Origin: Selaginella moellendorffii
Taxonomy: Eukaryota; Streptophyta; Lycopodiopsida; Selaginellales; Selaginellaceae
Length of the DNA stretch: 64,000 nt
Direction of reading: 5' to 3'
Assembly (NCBI RefSeq): GCF_000143415.4
Contig: NW_003314405.1
Coordinates: 82,282 to 146,281 of the forward strand
Below are positions 32,714 to 43,519 of the stretch, in pieces. The notes beneath the pieces are model-generated. The model saw nothing but the letters and a program-made list of their open reading frames with translations. It was not told the origin of the DNA and searched no databases. Position 1 is the first letter of the stretch, and each line of letters starts with the position of its first letter. A program made the translations under genes and the position numbers.

Positions 32714-33097
32714 ACACTCTCTCCCATGTCATTTCAAATAACCTCTCTTCCATTCTAATAAAAACCTCACCGCTTTCTCTCATCTGTTTGATTTATAATG
32801 ATCTTCACCCGTCAATTTGTATCTAGCATTATTACCTAGTTAATAATTTGCTGCGTAACGCTTTGTTTGCTTAAATTATGAATTTAATTAATCAAATAAA
32901 AATATATAATTATAAATATGTATATAATTTAGATGGTAGAATAATTAGAATATACTAGGAGGTTATAAATTATAGACATATTTACAAATTATAAATATAA
33001 AATTATTCACTTAAAAGTTAAAATTTTTAAATGTTAAACCTATTGAGCACTCTGCAGTGTTGAAAAGCGACCAAGAGTGCAGTGTCTCTGGGAAAAT
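32714..33097. other. AT-rich 3' flank of polyubiquitin
   Basis: The gene's 3' UTR is followed by very AT-rich DNA from about 32800 to 33040 and no coding signal. It marks the boundary between the gene-rich half and the repeat-rich half of the window. A possible polyadenylation signal (aataaaaac) lies at 32757. Confidence 0.4.
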
Positions 33098-33184
33098 GCG
33101 AGTAAAAATCACTACCTTCCTCCACCTATGATTCCAAGGTGTTTGTGCTCATGCTTTCCAGTTAAATCTAGACAGAGAGAAAAA
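33098..33184 (-). pseudogene. Fragment of the glucose-6-phosphate epimerase gene
   Basis: gcgagtaaaaatcactacct at 33098 matches 13591-13610 exactly, and the following ttccaaggtgtttgtgctca / atgctttcca / aatctagaca pattern matches 13679-13725. The copy spans the end of intron 2, a truncated exon 2 (about 65 bp missing internally) and the exon 2 acceptor region. Because it includes intron sequence it was copied from DNA, not from a spliced transcript. It abuts a copia fragment at about 33190. Confidence 0.7.
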
Positions 33185-33189
33185 CACAG

Positions 33190-33830
33190 TCGGCTATGGA
33201 GTTCCTGTGACCATAGTGAAGCTGCAATTGCAAGGTACCTCGAACGTAGTGGAAAATCCGCTTCACAGCTTGGCAATGTGCAAGTCCGGGGTGCTCGAGG
33301 AACTGGGAGACCATCCCAACAGCATAGGCGAGATCTGGTCACGTTCCCAGCATCAAATAAACAATACTCCCCACAGCTTGACGATATGGCACCGTGGCCA
33401 TGTACTCTCGTTCTTCCTCTGTGACAGGGGCCATGTCACGGCTGAGTTTGTGATTGACCTCAAGAGGTGTGGCCACGGGAGAGCAGTCCAGCATATTGAA
33501 GCGTTCCAAGATCTCCCTTGCATAGTGAGCTTGTGTCAAGCTCAAGGTGCGTGCTCCTCGATTGCGTATAATTTGGATGCCAAGGAAATGGCGAAGCTCG
33601 CCCAGGTCAGACATCTCAAATTCTTCACTCAGCTTCTTTTTCATCTCGTCCAGCAGGTGGCGGGTTTTTGCACCGAGAATGCAGTCGTCAACGTACAATG
33701 CTACCAGGAGAAAATCGTCACCACACTTGTACAGGTACACGTTTCCTTCCAAAGGCTTGCGCTTGAGAGAATAAAGGCGATATCCTTTCATGCCTTCCAA
33801 ATATCCCAGGAATTCAATGCTGAATAAATA
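33190..33830 (-). mobile_element. Ty1/copia reverse transcriptase fragment
   Basis: The minus strand encodes GYRLYSLKRKPLEGNVYLYK, then LLVALYVDDCILGAKTRHLL with the YVDD catalytic signature of reverse transcriptase, then LGELRHFLGIQI and VGSIVYLMLGT, all in the copia order. After 33340 the homology continues in another frame toward the RNase H region, so it is frameshifted. No integrase, gag or LTR belongs to it. It is a dead fragment related to the pieces at 44.7-45.8 kb. Confidence 0.85.
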
Positions 33831-34537
33831 GAGAGCAATAAAAAAACATAAAACATACCTCTCAAAGTAGCAGTGTAATATACATGGTATCCTGGAATCT
33901 CCTTAGCTTTGTGAGCCTTCATCATCTTCTCATCCACCAAACATCTATGGTGGGTAGAGCAAAAGCAGCCGTCCTTGTGGTAAACCACACCAGCCAAGGG
34001 GTGGTGTATTCTTTCATCTGCAAAATGCTGCACTGCTGTCCTAACTGCCATACCTTTGTATGGCCGGATGCCATTTGGAAAAAATTCGGCGAGAAAAGCC
34101 ATTGCTTCGAGCACGTGAACATTGTTCTCTTGGGATCTGTGGTCTATATACCACTCCTTGTATCAATCGTCAAAATTGAAAGCCTTTACTATAGTAGCTG
34201 TAAGCAGCTGTGAGAGACGAAAAATGAACTGGCGGCACATTGCAACCAACAAGTGAAGTGCACAATACTGGTTGCAATATGCGGCCAGTTCGTACCACAA
34301 GGCTTCTGAATCAAGAGCAGTAAGTGATGAAGGTACGCCTATCTTGGGGACGGAGATGCTTGATATCTCCATCTTCAACCCTGGGCGTATGCTTCTCGGA
34401 TTGCGTAAGTCCAAGTTAAGAGTTTTTAGGGCAAAGTGTTTTTTAGGGTTAGGGCTCATGTCGGCGTGAGAGTGTAAAGCCATAGATCCAGATGAACCCT
34501 AGATAATTAGGTTGGGGTCTTTAGGGATTTCAGGGCC
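33831..34537 (-). pseudogene. Unidentified minus-strand gene remnants
   Basis: Open segments on the minus strand (around 33790-34114, with YKGMAVRTAVQHFADERIHH and HKDGCFCSTHHRCLVDEKMM, and around 34260-34400, with VEDGDIKHLRPQDRRTFITY) look protein-like but do not join into one frame. The second segment recurs at 38950-39060, where it reads VEDGNIKHLCPQDRHTFITY. They probably come from one or two decayed genes divergent from the gene at 34538. Family unknown. Confidence 0.35.
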
Positions 34538-35530
34538 ATGGGTCGTCTCGTTGCATCTTTCTGGGCGCCAGGGAAGGGTGGTGATGATGGTGAGTCGGAG
34601 ATTGTCTCTGATCCAGGGCTGGAGCTGTTTCCATCGGCTAAAGGTTCAGCGGTTAAAGTAGCAAATAGGATAGAGGAGATGGATGATTCAAAGACCTGGG
34701 TCCTCGTTCACAGAGACAATGGCACAGACGATTGCACATTAGCATGGAGCCCGTGTGATGGAGAACGTCTCATGATCCCGGAGCAGTTAATTGGAAGCCA
34801 TGGGCTACGCTTGGCCCCTTCCTGCCACGAAATGGGTCCATTCTCTTTGCTGCTCGACAGATATCATGATCAGCTCTACGTTGCGTACGAAGGAAGCCAC
34901 GGTTGCTTTCTCTACGTCTCCTCCACCGGGAGCTGGCAGCCTCTGTTAGATGTTGGAGGGGAAAAAGACGTCGAGCTTGAGTTAATGGACGCTCAAGAGG
35001 TGAGGGAGATTGGAAATACGTACATTCCATCCGTCTACTACAACCCCAAAAATCAATCATACAAGCGCTTGCCGGCGGTGCCAGATAATGTTCGTCTTAA
35101 GGGTGTCCACTGGCACGAGGGCAGCTTCTACATGATGTCTTGCATACCTTTTGAAGAGTTTCAGGTCTTCAGCTGGCAGGGTGGTGAAGAAGGGTGGCAA
35201 AAGGTTGCTGCACATCCCATATACCAGGATGGGGTTGACAGAGTAGGTGGTGACTTGTTTTGGTTTACGGCAGGTGGTCGCTACGCTTGCATATCTCAGG
35301 GGAATATGAGCTATCCGGATATAGACTCTGGTCGCTTCATTGTGGTCTACGACTTGGAGGAGAGGCAGTGGCATTACCACACCATGCATGCTGATTCTGG
35401 ATTTGGTATTCCAAATGTTGTTGTGTGCAACCGCGTTCCAGAGCTTGGTGATTTGGAGGCTACCACCTTCAATGCAGTTTGGGCTGAAGATCGTGTACTT
35501 CTGCAGCTACCGCCCATTTCTTCTGCATGA
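34538..35530 (+). CDS. Putative beta-propeller (kelch/F-box-associated-like) protein
   Basis: An intronless frame of 330 residues starting MGRLVASFWAPGKGGDDGES. The rest shows regularly spaced hydrophobic strands and Trp/Tyr/Gly-rich turns (LAWSPCDGERLMIPE, DQLYVAYEGSHGCFLYVSST, GSFYMMSCIPFEEFQVFSW, GRFIVVYDLEERQWHYHTM), which suggests a six- or seven-bladed propeller of the kelch or F-box-associated type. No F-box is present at the N-terminus. A truncated second copy of its 5' region lies at 38905-39295. A telo-box-like ttagggttagggc near 34443 supports a promoter here. Function unknown. Confidence 0.7.
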   Translation: MGRLVASFWAPGKGGDDGESEIVSDPGLELFPSAKGSAVKVANRIEEMDDSKTWVLVHRDNGTDDCTLAWSPCDGERLMIPEQLIGSHGLRLAPSCHEMGPFSLLLDRYHDQLYVAYEGSHGCFLYVSSTGSWQPLLDVGGEKDVELELMDAQEVREIGNTYIPSVYYNPKNQSYKRLPAVPDNVRLKGVHWHEGSFYMMSCIPFEEFQVFSWQGGEEGWQKVAAHPIYQDGVDRVGGDLFWFTAGGRYACISQGNMSYPDIDSGRFIVVYDLEERQWHYHTMHADSGFGIPNVVVCNRVPELGDLEATTFNAVWAEDRVLLQLPPISSA

Positions 35531-35639
35531 CTTTTGATGCAATAGCATGTTAATGCTTGTTGTTTAAATTGAAATCCAACTCACGAAAGTGCACTGAGCA
35601 CGGTGTTTATTTTGTCACAGGCCTCGAGAGCATGGCTAA

Positions 35640-36168
35640 GGAAATACATCCATGGTCTTCCTAGTCACAGCTCAATGACGGCTAACGAGAAAGCGTCGCA
35701 CGGGCATGAAGCAGATGTGGATGAACTTCGGGCATACATGAGTTTTTCTCCTGAATGCCACATTTACTGTAGATGTGGATGATCAAGTTTGAGAGGCGAG
35801 TGACATGTTCAAGTTTGTCTGTCAGATCTTGTCTATTGGACGGTGCAGCACAAGACCATCAAGAGTCGAGACCGGTGTTTGATCCAGTATGAGGAGATCC
35901 GGGAGAGGGAAAGGAGATCAAGAAGATTTTCCTTGACATGGCTGTGCTGGTGGAAGCTCATTGAGATATGATCACATGGCGGCCAACTACGTCGACAGGG
36001 AACTCGCAGCCACTATGCCAGAGGAGCTCCCGGAAGTGCGCGCTCATTGCGATCATCCTGCTGCTGCTGGTGCTCATGGTTACGACTCACCATTCTTCCT
36101 CGCGTGATAACGAGAAAGATCCACCGACTTTGAGACCTCCAGCGTACATCCTTGGACCCTGTCCCTGA
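35640..36168 (+). pseudogene. Syntaxin (SYP1-type Qa-SNARE) relic
   Basis: The plus strand at 35916-35964 reads KKIFLDMAVLVEAH then a stop, matching the end of the Qa-SNARE motif (QIFLDMAVLVEAQ). In another frame about 30 bases later is AANYVDREL, and in a third frame QRSSRKCALIAIILLLLVLM, the basic stretch and C-terminal membrane anchor of plant syntaxins. The three pieces are in the right order but in different frames, with a stop and deletions. Upstream parts are unrecognisable. Confidence 0.7.
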
Positions 36169-36264
36169 CTACGAAGCTGGAAGAAACGTTTTACGAGTGA
36201 AGTCGATCGAGAACCGCAAGCAACAAGAGCTTTTAGTTCAAAGAACCGAAGTGTATATATATTC

Positions 36265-38281
36265 TCATACCGGAGGGGCCTGTGCTGCGACTTCCACAGC
36301 GTAAATCCGGGCCCATCGGTCGGACGCGAGGATAACATCCAGGCTTGGCTCCTTGACAAAATCTCACTCGTGCGTTTTGCAAGTCTTCTCGATCAATCTG
36401 ATGATGTCGAAATAACCAATCATGAGAAAAGAATCCTTGGAAACCAACTATTTTGCTTACTTCTCGTCTAGGAAGAGCTCCACTGCTTTCTCGTTGGCCG
36501 CACTCATGACTCCTGTCATGGTTCCTCCCATTCTTCCAGCTGTGTAGGATATGTCCATGGATGGATCCTTTGCTCGGTCGGGAGCTTTGAACGTTAGCGA
36601 TCCAGTCCTGTTTCAAAGCTCCGGTGTGAATAAATGTTTCCAAACGACAAGGTGATAAAATGTGAAGCTTACTTGCCTTGGCCAGGTGATTTCTGAGCAT
36701 GGAATCCTATCCGGCCGTGTAACGAATAGGTAGTCGCATGTCAGGCCGCCCCAATTGCACCAGAATGGAGGAATCCTGTATTTAATAGTTGTGTGTTGAC
36801 GCAGCATTCAACTAATATTACCTGTGTCTTGATTATGGAGGGTATAATCGATTGGGGATGGATAACAATGTCAATGTCATCATAGTCAGCTCCAAACAAA
36901 TAGTGAGCTTCAATGACCTCAAGTCCCTGCCAGCAGAAGATGTTAGTTCAAATGTTTTTTATACCTTGTTCATCAAGGTTGCCGAATCCACTGTAATTTT
37001 CTTTCCCATACTCCAGTTTGGATGCTTCAGCGCATCTGCTGGTTTGACGTCCTTGAGCCTTTCCACTGGCCAGTCCCTGATTTTTAAAGAGAAGTTCAGT
37101 TTGGATTGGTAAAGTATAACGAACCTGAACGCCCCACCAGATGCTGTGAGAGAAATCCTACGCATTCCGCCCTCTGGAAGCCCCTGAATGCACTGAAATA
37201 CGCATGGTTGAATGTTAGAAACAAGCACTGTTGGAGGAAAGAAAATACATCACCTGGAAAATTGCGGAATGTTCTGAGTCCGCAGGTAGGATGTTGATTC
37301 CGTGTTTCTTTGCAAGAGGTAGAACATATGGACCGCCGGCTATGAGAGTTTCCTTGTTGGCTAGAGCAATATCCTTTCCAGCTGCTATTGCTGCTACTGT
37401 AGGCTGCAAAGAATATTATTGTACATGTTCAAGTGCTTGATGTACGCTTACCTTGAGGCCAGCACAACCAACGATTCCTGCCACAACTTCTACTGCCTCT
37501 GGATGACACGCTATCTGAAGGGCAAAAAAAGCAAACACAAGAGAAAAAAAGAAAGAGAAAGAACAACTGAGAAAATCGAAGTACCTGTACAATTCCTTCG
37601 TCCCAACGACAATCTCTGGTTTTTCGTCAAGATCAGCAATGGCTTCTTTCAATTCTGTCTCGAATCCCAACCATGCTTGGTTTGAATCTCCTGACCTGTT
37701 GATTGGCAGTGTAAGCTCGTATAAAACAGATACGACGGCCGACCAATTCGTAGTTTACCTGATCAGCAACAAGTGTAACGTTTGAGCCAGCAGCCAGGCC
37801 AACAACTTTGAATCTGTCAGGGTTTTCCAAGACGATGTCAAGTGTCTGGCACAACACCACGTTAGCATCCTCATCGCTTGCATTCTAACCTGTGTGCCGA
37901 CGGAGCCCGTGGATCCAAGAAGTGAAATGGGCTTTGGTCCATCCCAGGATCTTTTCCTAGCTCCATCCACCATTGCTCTGCCTGGCCAAGCTGAAGGAGG
38001 ATCATTTGACGACAGCGTATCTTAGAGGAACCAGCATTTCTTGGGTACTCCTGCGTACTGGAGGAGGTACCACATTGAGCGCCTGCAAACATGCAAAGCT
38101 AGAACGAATGAGCACTGTCGCTGTCGAAAACGTGTCTCACACACCTGTTACTGCCAATTTCCTTCCTGTGAAACACGACCTGGAGCTCGAGCTCAGCTGC
38201 TGCAAATCCCCCTAGAAAGAAATTTCCACATCCATGAGAAATCCCAGCTCCAGAAAAGCATTTGCTAAAGACAGCCTCCAA
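36265..38281 (-). pseudogene. DXR: 1-deoxy-D-xylulose 5-phosphate reductoisomerase pseudogene, introns retained
   Basis: Minus-strand exons give nearly the whole DXR protein in order: [34 protein letters not shown] (NADPH-binding), [142 protein letters not shown] and a C-terminal EPSLDVILASDRWARIY. The frame is broken in at least three places: before ELKEA near 37645, a 1-base loss before the HPEAV exon near 37598, and a small deletion in the region preceding PDRIPCSEITWPR near 36720. There is also an in-frame TGA in the last exon near 36366. Introns remain, so it arose by DNA duplication. DXR is the MEP-pathway enzyme of plastids. Confidence 0.88.
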
Positions 38282-38379
38282 AGCGATCGGCAGCTCCCAG
38301 AAATCGCTAGACGCGCGGTCAATCGCTCGAAATATCGCAGCCTTTGCAACGACAAACCAAGAGCCCTAAACTTCCTTAT

Positions 38380-38640
38380 CGCCGGAAGGGAGCACTACTG
38401 CTGCGTGGCTGACATCCTGGGAAGAGTTGGGAAGTTAACGGAGGCTCACGAGTTGCTGAATTCGGTGCCTCTCAGGCCTGGAGCTATCGGCTGGATATCC
38501 TTCGTTGGAGCTTGCATCACACACTCGGATGGCATTAGCTCCGGAGTCGAGGGAGCGGAGAATGTTTTGGAGACGACTCACTCCAAAAGTCTGGGGAAGC
38601 ACTTGCCTTACGTGATGCTGGCAAACGTTTTGAAGGAAAC
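38380..38640 (+). pseudogene. PPR protein tail fragment
   Basis: The plus strand encodes HYCCVADILGRVGKLTEAHE, LLNSVPLRPGAIGWISFVGA and LGKHLPYVMLANVL, the standard E-domain end of a PLS-class PPR protein. No PPR repeats precede it: within 100 bases upstream is the DXR pseudogene leader on the other strand. It is a detached 3' end. Confidence 0.7.
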
Positions 38641-38904
38641 ACCAACATATGCTTTTTGCTTAATTCTTTTTGTTCTTTGGCAGGGATGGATTACGGTTCT
38701 TCTTCATGAGACAATCAAGGCGCTCTACAACTCCTTTCACCACTGTTATGGTGAATAGGATTTACTTTTTACAATTGATGCAATCTTGAAAGTCCAGTCC
38801 TTGCCCTTTATGATCCATTTTATATCTTAATACTAAGAAAATAAAAAAAATAAATGTTATAAAAAAAATATATCATTTACCTCGTGATCACAAAATGATA
38901 CGAA

Positions 38905-39295
38905 CGGCCACTCCTGCGCATTCCACCACATAGAACCCAACTTGTAGAACCTAGCTTGTGATGATAAGAGCAGTAAGTAATGAAGGTATGTCTATCTTGG
39001 GGACAGAGGTGTTTGATATTTCCATCTTCAACCCTGGGCATATGCCAATCAATACCAAGCAGCTTCTCAGATAGCGCCAAGTCCAAGAGCTCCTCAGTGT
39101 AAGCCATAGATCCTAGATAATTAGGTTGGGGTCTTTAGGGATTTCAGGACCATGGTTACACTCGCCCGTTGAATAGTCATGGCATCTTTCTGGGTGCCAC
39201 AGAAGGGTGGTGGTGATGATGGGTTGGAGATTGTCTCTGATCCAGGGCTGGAGCTGTTTCCATCAACTAAAAGTTCAGCAGTTAAAAGGACATTA
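38905..39295 (+). pseudogene. Truncated second copy of the 34.5-kb gene 5' region
   Basis: gtctatcttggggacagagg at 38988, attaggttggggtctttagg at 39119 and ctctgatccagggctggagc at 39235 match 34340, 34506 and 34606. The copy covers the promoter, the start region and about 40 codons, then ends at about 39295. A T replaces part of the start region and a 25-bp insertion follows ccatgg, so the frame is not preserved. Same orientation, about 4.65 kb downstream. Confidence 0.8.
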
Positions 39296-41339
39296 CATGG
39301 GATGACGTGGAGGATGATATTTATAGTTAGAGATATATAATTAATTATATGGCTCACAGAAAATTCAAAAATAAAAAAAGGTGAAAAATAAGAGCGCCAA
39401 TAAAAAAATTAACAAGAATCTATCATAATAAGGAGGAGTTGCCGAACTTTCTGAGCCACCAGATCCAGCCAATCGTCCAATGGAGGGTGTGTTAGTGAAT
39501 AATTGCACTGATGTTTGCTCCTGGCCAATGGGAGGTGGCCAAATCACAAGTGGTGGGAGAGGAAGGCTTAACGATGCATGTCGTATGCAAATGTGTTGAC
39601 TATAGCTGCACTTGTCTAGGCATCATGATCGCTCAAGTAACAGCAGCAGCCCAAGGCCACGAGGAAGATCTGGTGACTGGAGCAGGATTGATCAGGTGAC
39701 AGTGTGCCAGTTTGGAAGAGTTCTAGACGTGGTGACCAGGTATCTTTCTCTCTTTTTCTTTTTAACCATTTTGGCGATGAATGCAAGGGCATTTTGCGCT
39801 CCTCCAGGTACTAGGCTCGGGCCGGCAGCAACATTGCTTGAACAAGAGGGCTGTAGAAAGATCAGGGATCAAGCAGCTAAAGAAAAACTATAACCAGGTT
39901 ATACTTCTCAAGATCGTCTCCTAGGACCGCCAGGAGCTTTTTAGGAAGCAATGCAGAGAGCCCATCATCAAGAAATCCATTGAGAACAGGGAATTTTTGC
40001 TAGGAAACCATTTGAACTGGAGAACACAGCTAGGAAAGCAGCCATGCTTTTTCGGCAAAGTCCCAAACCCGGTGAAAGTATGAGATCCCTCATTTCTTTG
40101 TCATAACTCAAGAAATCCAACCCTTTCGACTCAGATTTTCCCTTCACCTGTGTGCCTAGCCTGATCCTGTGCTGCTGCTGCTGCTGTTGGAGTGCTTGAT
40201 GCTCTCGAAAATCTAGCATAGACTACAAGGAAACTTTTGTCACCGGAGATCTCTTGGCAACCAGAGGGGGATTGAAATCCATGGCACTCTTGTGGTCAAT
40301 CCATAGCCACTGATCATGATTTCCATGCCTTAGATCAGCTCAGCACTTGGAGAGACGAAATTTCATTGCTTACACTATACTGCAAGAGCTCCACTGTGAT
40401 TGACCACTACTTACTGGTAAGAAGAGAATCATTTAATTTTCATAGCCAAGCTTTCTTACTGTTGCTCTGTAGTGGCATTGGAGATTCTTGAGCTATGGCA
40501 ACCAATCTGACACCGCTACTGCTGTAGCTAAGGTAGCAACAAACCTCGATACCTTGCGATGCTGATTGCCCAAAAGGGCCAGATCCAATCCATCACACTT
40601 TTTTAGCTCTTGCTTCACATAACCCTAAATCTCATGATTAAGTTTTGGGCTTGAGGGCACTGCCAGGAATCACAACAACTTACAACATAAGGTCAATCTT
40701 TCTTCTTAGTTTGTGGCACACCCTTCATTGGCAAGCAATTGGAAGACCCTAGACAGGCACAGAGAACCAAGCACACAACAAGTTCATGTTTGTTTATATC
40801 CTTAGCCTCTATAAGGATATACATCTCTCTTACATATTTCTCTTGCAAATTCAAGTTTGTTTACAAACATGAACTTGTATAAGCTATAGTTTTCTAGCTT
40901 TGTACTTGAAAATTTCAATGCCTCGCCTTTGTCATTTTCTTATAACTATAAGAAAAGCCAATCATTTTGATAAGAATTTCGATACCAACAATTCTGATAA
41001 ACATCCGAGCCACTTCAAATTACTTCAGATCAAAATGAAATATATACATATCAAGCAATATCCACTACACCATCACCACCTTCACAAACGACACTAGCAA
41101 GTCATACTATTTACAAAGATTAAAAAATTTCAACTTTTGAAATTAGTCTTTTATTATCTACTTGTGTTTTTTGTAATGCATCACATTTTAAAGATGAGAA
41201 CATTGCTATATGTTGTTAACATGGTCAAGTGATATTGCCACCTGTATTACCTTTGCCAAATACTTTATTTATGCTTTACAAGCAAAACAAAAACTCAAAT
41301 TTCAGAACTAATATTAGACACTATAATAGTGCCTTTGCA
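39296..41339. other. Degraded intergenic DNA, no gene recognised
   Basis: About 2 kb of mixed composition. Isolated open segments (for example 39968-40219 minus with a CTG/CAG-encoded Gln run near 40171) have no recognisable family. A nested inverted repeat at 40778-40878 is listed separately. Confidence 0.3.
40778..40878. repeat. Nested inverted repeat, hairpin-forming
   Basis: acaagttcatgtttgt at 40778-40793 is the exact reverse complement of acaaacatgaacttgt at 40863-40878. Inside it, tatatcctt and aaggatata form a second perfect pair around a 9-base loop at about 40796-40822. The element could be a MITE remnant or a transcribed hairpin. Confidence 0.6.
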
Positions 41340-43440
41340 TTTGCATCAATGGCTACTAACACTAACACTTTAAGGGGTAATGGTCCTTAATTAAAAAATT
41401 AATTATGAAACAACATTTTCATTTAATGGATATTCAGATTATTATAGACCAAACAATAGATGTACAGTTTTTAAAAATGGTTGTCATATGGATTGTACCT
41501 TATAACAAGTACCTTTATAAAAAATATAAATATTGAAATATGTGCAACTATAAAACATATTAAATATTTATTTCAATATGTTTACAAAGGCTATAACTGA
41601 AATCCATTCAACAACTCAACAATATGATAATAGTTTAAACTGAGGTGAAATTTTAAATTTTCTAAATACCTATTATATTTCTGCTCTATATGCTATATGG
41701 AGACTTTTTCAATTTAAAATGCATAACCATTCAACACCTTTAACTTGTCTTCTTGTTCATTTGAAAAATTTTCAAAATATCTATTTCATTGAAGGTAATG
41801 AGCAAATTGAACTTCAAAAAGCTGCTCAAAATGGTATTATATTAACAAAATGGTTTGAATTAAATAGATATGATATAAATACAAGGCAGTATACGTATCC
41901 TGAAATTCCTCTACATTATATATTTAAAAAACACACTCACCAGTGGCAAATTAAATATCAACAAAATGGTATCTCACTTGTGTATTATATTTCCCCATCT
42001 ACTATTGAACTTTATCATTTATGTTTTATATTGTTTTATAAAAGAGGGGCTAATTCTTTTAACGATCTAAAAATAAGTCATAATACTTATTTCGAAACAT
42101 TTCAATTGACTGCATCTGCTATGAGACTTCTAGCAGCTGATACAAAATGGGAAAAATGTTTAGAAGATGTTTGCTCTTTCAAAATGCCACCATAATTAAG
42201 ACAATTATTTACTTTTTTATGTGTCTTTTATAGTCCAAAAAATCTTTATTCCTTATGGGAAAAATTCAAAAACTCTTATTTTGAAGATTTTGTGCTAATA
42301 GATCCATTAGTTTGTTATGAGCGTGCTTTATATGATATAAATAGGAAATTCAATTTATATAGAAAATCCAATCAAGACTATAAATTGTCTTTATGTTGAT
42401 ACAGATAATCATATTAATTTAACACAATTCATTCATTCTGTAGAACAAAGTTTACTTCAATTTAATAATGAAAAATAGATTATATACAATGATATCCTCA
42501 GTATGATTAACAACCCAACCGAGAAAAATTGATATATTTTCATCAATGGTCCTGGTGGTATTAGTAAAATTTTTCTCTTTAACACTTTTATACATATGTG
42601 TCAACTTCTAAATAAAATGTAATTAGTATGGCTTAAATAGGTATTGCAAGCACTTTATTGCATAATGGTATATAACTTTTAAACTTCCTGTTCTAATAAA
42701 TAAAACTTCTACTTTTGCTATTACAGTTAATAGTGAGGTAGGCCAGAAAATAAAAAATGCACATGTGTTAATATGGGATGAAATTAGTATGGTTCACACA
42801 CATGAATTTTTTGCCATTAACTTAGCATTACAAGATATAAAAAAAAATGATTTACTTTTTGGAAGAATTATTATTATTACAAGCGGTGACTTTAGACAAA
42901 CACTATCAATTATTCCACATAGTCATCGAGTACAAATTGTTTCAAATTCAGAAAAATGAATAGGATGTAATTATTACCATTTCCAATTTGAAGAAGCCAA
43001 TCAGCCCATATAGAATTATTTTCAATTAGTCTCATATTCTTTTTTAGTGGAAGTGTTCTAAAAAATTTCCATGAATTTACCCAATTTTTCAGAATCTATT
43101 ATATTACCTTACACACAAGTAATAATGTCTTCTATTGTTGATTTTGTTTTTCCATCTTTACAAGATATTTTAGACCCCTATGTTGCATTTAATAGAGTCA
43201 TACTTACCCCACTTAATGATGATATTTATCCCATTAATAATGCTATAATCTCTTCCTTATCTAGTGACATACATATTTATGAAAGTGTTGACTTTGTTGA
43301 TATTGAACACCTAGAAGATTTTTTTATTGAATTCCTAAATTCTATTACTCCTTCTGGTCTTCCACTATATAAACTCTTGCTTATAGAAGGTATTATCCTT
43401 ATTCTATTAAAAGAAGCCCACATTCTCACGATCAGATCTC
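41340..43440 (+). mobile_element. Decayed Helitron RepHel helicase, AT-rich
   Basis: Plus-strand blocks occur in Helitron order: GCHMDCTL near 41480, YISALYAIWRLF-like residues before 41720, then LTKWFELNRYDINTRQYTYP (41840-41900), IPLHYIFKKHTHQW, YYISPSTIELYHLCF, RGANSFNDLK, a degraded Walker A (FINGPGGISKIF near 42545), LIWDEISMVH (42768), GDFRQTLSIIP (42889), LTPLNDDIYPINNAI (43206) and TPSGLPLYKLLL (43348). These are the Pif1-type helicase half of RepHel. Stops and frameshifts split the blocks, and the GK of Walker A is lost. The coding DNA is remarkably AT-rich. No terminal TC...CTRR ends were identified. Confidence 0.85.
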
Positions 43441-43519
43441 ACTTGGATCGGCCTTCCTAAAGTAACGTCCTGGACAAAGTGAGGGGCATATTGCCATTCT
43501 TGATATAGCCCCTGAATTC

